From positions 40,394,487 to 40,458,486 of the forward strand of contig JAOANR010000015.1 of assembly GCA_030278955.1 (NCBI GenBank): a DNA stretch of 64,000 nucleotides. Reading direction: 5' to 3'. Under the pieces are notes generated by a model. It worked only from the letters and a program-made list of their open reading frames with translations, made no database searches and had not been told where the DNA came from. This document shows positions 60,812-64,000 of this stretch, one piece after another. A program made the position numbers and the translations under genes. The number at the start of each line of letters is the position of its first letter. Position 1 is the stretch's first letter. Origin of the DNA: Hygrophila difformis. Taxonomy: Eukaryota; Streptophyta; Magnoliopsida; Lamiales; Acanthaceae.

Positions 60812-61069
60812 CTTCCTCCGTTTTTTTGTTAGCTACGTTTGACAAATGGGTACTGTTCACTTATATACTTTGACTTAAAATTTTATCATGGTTATACAAG
60901 CTAAAATATAGCCAAGTGTGATCTTGTTAGATTCGTCTCGTCTTGTAGATTTTCAATATCAAATTTTTAGAATTTTTACATGTACCGAATTTGAGTTATT
61001 AATAGTTTAAAATGTGAATTGGACTGCGTGCTGGGTGGGTCAGTAGCTATCTTTAAAAAACGGAGGAAG
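60812..61069. mobile_element. TA-flanked MITE just upstream of the kinase gene
   Basis: Ends CTTCCTCCGTTTTTTTG and AAAAAACGGAGGAAG with TA on both sides. It ends only 170 bp before the kinase start codon, so it lies in that gene's promoter. Confidence 0.8.
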
Positions 61070-61238
61070 TACTGCTCTATATAGAGTATTCAATGCTTTA
61101 ATTTATTGCCTCCAAAACCCGACTTTTTCTTCTCCCTCCAAATTCCAAAGCCCCCACCCTTTCTCCGACTCCAACTTAACCTCCGCCCTGCCCTCCGCCG
61201 CCGGCCGTCGCGTGCCAGTTCGTTCTGGAAACATCTGA

Positions 61239-62513
61239 ATGGTTTTCTCCATGTGCAAGAACAACTCCACTCAACAAGTAATTCAACCCACCGCCCAACA
61301 ATCCCGATCATCTCCATCCTCTAGGAAATCTAAGAAATCGCGACGGAGTTCTTCCTCAAATCCATCGGACTCCGCCGTCTCCGACAGTTTTGCAATCCCT
61401 AGCACGCGCTCCACTTCCAGCTTCTATAGAGGATCCGGATCCTCCATTTCCGCTGCCACCACCTCCTCTCTGTCCAGCCTCCACGATTCCATCCTTCCCG
61501 ACCGCCCGCACCTATATGATTTCCTGGAGATTTCCGCCGCAACTCGCGGTTTCCTCCTAAAGCCCCAATTTTCATCCTCCTCCTCCACCGCCTGGCGGTG
61601 CAGGGTGCGCGATCAGACCGCCATAATCTTCCAGCGGAAATTCCACCGGCGAATGGACATCGCGCAGCTCACGGATCGTCTCTCCGTCATCTGCCGTAGC
61701 CACCATTCCAGCTTGGTAAAACTGAAAGGTGCTTCAATTTCTGGTGGTTACATTTATTTGGTTTATGAGTATGTTGCTGGTGCAAGTCTTGCTGATTGCC
61801 TTAGAAATTCTAAGAACCCTAATTTCACCGTACTTTCTAATTGGATGTCTCGGATACAAATTGCTTCGGATATTGCTCATGGATTGGATTATGTTCATAA
61901 TTCTACTGGATTAGGGTTTCAATTTGTGCACAATCATATAAAGAGCAGCAGCATTATAATTGTGGAGCCAACATTGCATGCTAAGATATGTCATTTTGGT
62001 ACTTCTGAACTTTGTGGTGAGATTGCAGAACATGGATTGGATTCCAAAGGGCTTAAGAGATTGAACAGTAAGTTCAATAAGTTCGAGGGCACTATAGGCT
62101 ACATGGCCCCTGAATTTCAAAGAACAGGGATTGCAACACCAAAGTGCGATGTATATGCCTTTGGGGTTGTGATTCTTGAATTGCTGTCTGGGATGGAGGC
62201 ACTGGAATACATAGTTGATAGGGATAGTGGAGCTTACACGAAGATATCAGTGGTGGATGTAGCGAGGCAGATGGCGGAGGAAGGTGGAGGGATTAGAAAG
62301 TGGATGGACAAGAGACTTAGAGACTCTTACCCAGTAGAGGTTGCAGAGAGATTGGCACGTTTGGCATTGGCCTGTGTGGCTGATGAGCCTGAAACAAGGC
62401 CGGATATGAGTAAGATAACGAATAAAATTTCACAAATGTTCTTGGAATCAGAGAATTGGTCACAGAGTATGAACCAGTTGACGGACTTCTCATCTTCTCT
62501 GGCTCCGCGGTAA
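61239..62513 (+). CDS. Receptor-like cytoplasmic pseudokinase, LYK3-type
   Basis: A single-exon frame of 424 aa from ATG 61239; ATG 61251 (MCKNNSTQQ) matches relatives beginning MCKxK and may be the real start. A Ser-rich N-terminal 90 residues with basic KSKKSRR precede a kinase domain (about 85-405). There is no signal peptide, LysM or membrane segment. The fold is kinase-like: YLVYEYVAGASLADCLRN (hinge), GTIGYMAPEFQRTGIATPKC, DVYAFGVVILELLSG and RPDMSKI. Catalytic positions are replaced: HNHIKSSSII stands where HRDxKxxN is expected, CHFG stands for DFG, and no glycine-rich loop is visible. It therefore most likely acts as an inactive scaffold or regulator. Similarity to kinase domains annotated as LysM-receptor-like kinase 3 is from memory and needs a search. 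Confidence 0.88.
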   Translation: MVFSMCKNNSTQQVIQPTAQQSRSSPSSRKSKKSRRSSSSNPSDSAVSDSFAIPSTRSTSSFYRGSGSSISAATTSSLSSLHDSILPDRPHLYDFLEISAATRGFLLKPQFSSSSSTAWRCRVRDQTAIIFQRKFHRRMDIAQLTDRLSVICRSHHSSLVKLKGASISGGYIYLVYEYVAGASLADCLRNSKNPNFTVLSNWMSRIQIASDIAHGLDYVHNSTGLGFQFVHNHIKSSSIIIVEPTLHAKICHFGTSELCGEIAEHGLDSKGLKRLNSKFNKFEGTIGYMAPEFQRTGIATPKCDVYAFGVVILELLSGMEALEYIVDRDSGAYTKISVVDVARQMAEEGGGIRKWMDKRLRDSYPVEVAERLARLALACVADEPETRPDMSKITNKISQMFLESENWSQSMNQLTDFSSSLAPR

Positions 62514-63567
62514 CACCTCTTAATTTGGCGAATTTGATACCATCAAGCTCTGGTAAACAGATACATATACTTGACTCATTAGAATACCTCTTATTTCTGT
62601 CTGTAGTTGTCATTTTCTTAGCAGATAACTGATGGCATGTAGATGTCTGTTTATTTAAAGCAGCCTTTAGTTATAAACTTCTGCTACATGTTTAATGTGT
62701 TTTACCCTTTGCTCAATCTTGTGGGGAAATTATTATACTACTTGTTTTGAGGAATCAGTTATGTTTGAATATTTTGTGAGATTTTCATTGTTTTTAGATC
62801 ACATCCATTGTACTATTACAATATTTGGATGTTATTGCGGTTTTCCTTTTTAATCAGTGGCAGTCAATTGTGAATGTTTTGTTTGTTTGGATGTGTTACA
62901 TCTGCATATTTGAAAGATTCAATTCTAAGATTTATTCAATAGAATTACCAAATTCTTATATTTGGAAGGTTCAATTCGAGGAGATGCGATGTTATATTAT
63001 GCAACTCTTTTGTTGGATCATCTTATGGATAGTGATGGGAGATTATCTTATACCAAATGTGGTTTTAGTTATTGAAAAGTAATGGATTTATTTAAGCTAT
63101 TACGGTGTGGTGTGGCCGTGTTGGGGTCTATGTGTTGTTTTAACAAATCAGGTGCGTGTCAACTCTGATAATCTATAGATTTTTGTAGGCCACACAGTCA
63201 GTTGTCTATAAATCCATTTGCTTTATTTTCTTGCTTTATGAAGTAGTAAAAGTCAACCAACAGTTAGTAATTCATACAAGGATACTCCGCCCAAATGGGC
63301 GGTATGATAACGATAAATGAAATATAGTTTGAATAATTAAATATTGAAATATAATATTAGTATATTGATTTTAAAGTCCAATTGAATAAAATTATTCAAA
63401 TAAAATATTCTATTAAATTTTTTATTAAAATCTAATTCTTTAATTAAAAATACTAAATTATAAATAAACAAATAATACTACAATATAAGCTACACTTTAA
63501 CCCATGCCCAATTTAATTTCAATCCCAAATAATGTAATTTAATTAATTTTTTAAGTCCAGTCTGTTA
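62514..63567. other. 3' flank of the kinase gene, no further gene
   Basis: T-rich sequence likely holding the kinase 3' UTR, then AT-rich DNA. No coding region is supported. Confidence 0.5.
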
Positions 63568-63826
63568 CTCCCTCCGTCCCACTTAATTTGTCTTGTTTCA
63601 CTTTTGCACACAATCCAATGCACTTTTTCAACCGTTAATATCTCAAAATGTGTACAACAAAAAATTATGTAAAATATATATTCTAAAACTACATGATTAT
63701 ACGATTCTAACAAGACCCAACTCGACTATTTTTTCCAAATATATCCATGAAATAAAATCGAGTCAAAGTAGTACAATGAACAGTGTCAAAAAGTCAAACA
63801 TGACAAGTTAACTGGGACGGAGGGAG
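63568..63826. mobile_element. TA-flanked MITE
   Basis: Ends CTCCCTCCGTCCCACTTAA and TTAACTGGGACGGAGGGAG with TA on both sides (63566-63567, 63827-63828). Confidence 0.88.
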
Positions 63827-63857
63827 TACTATTCATAGCATCAATAGTCTTTATATA

Positions 63858-64000
63858 CTCCATCCGTCCCGCTATTTGTGTCACATTTTGACTTTTTACA
63901 CTGTTCATAGTGCTTGTTTGACGTAACTTATTTTTACAATTATATAAGAAAAATATAGTTAAGTGAGATCTTGTTGGATCCGTCTTTTCGCATAGTTTTA
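63858..64000. mobile_element. MITE cut by the window end
   Basis: Left end CTCCATCCGTCCC after TA, followed by family words (AAGTGAGATCTTGTTGGAT). The right end lies beyond the window. Confidence 0.7.

Overview
The window is nuclear DNA from a flowering plant. It is AT-rich, its genes have GT-AG introns, and it carries plant-only families (NPH3/BTB, WOX, EDR2-like, WAV3-type RING). Intergenic space is packed with small non-autonomous transposons and tRNA-derived SINEs. Gene content fits a eudicot; placement among asterids (for example Lamiales) is a guess. A run of exactly 500 N (57597-58096) shows it is a draft scaffold.

Region 1 (1-18.9 kb) has no intact host gene. It holds CACTA, hAT, Helitron, LINE and MITE copies and seven copies of one SINE family, several with readable target-site duplications (TSDs). 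Region 2 (18.9-25 kb) is a complete 20-exon minus-strand gene for a PH-START-DUF1336 (EDR2-like) lipid-binding protein; every exon joins in frame to give 720 aa. Region 3 (25-37.6 kb) is again transposon-rich: a second CACTA element, two more SINE families, an hAT element with a perfect 8-bp TSD, a large foldback element with a MITE in one arm, and three MITEs in a row.

Region 4 (38-46.5 kb) is gene-rich: a plus-strand NPH3-family BTB protein (4 exons, 616 aa), a convergent minus-strand RING/VWA protein of the WAV3 type (2 exons, 771 aa), and a minus-strand WUSCHEL-clade homeobox gene, WOX2-like (2 exons, 294 aa). Region 5 (48.5-57.1 kb) is the C-terminal part of a minus-strand URB1/NPA1 ribosome-biogenesis gene. 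Its exons between 54.1 and 57 kb are full of small frameshifts and run into the assembly gap. Region 6 (58.1-64 kb) has an RNase H fragment at the gap edge, an hAT element built from CGGTATACCG-like palindromes, a nested Harbinger-like element, and a single-exon receptor-like cytoplasmic pseudokinase resembling LYK3-type kinase domains.

The genes form no operon-like system. NPH3 and WAV3 families both act in organ tropisms, but their adjacency here is probably chance. The most notable items are the pseudokinase, the WOX homeodomain with two extra residues, the locally frameshifted URB1 locus beside the gap, and the well-bounded mobile elements.
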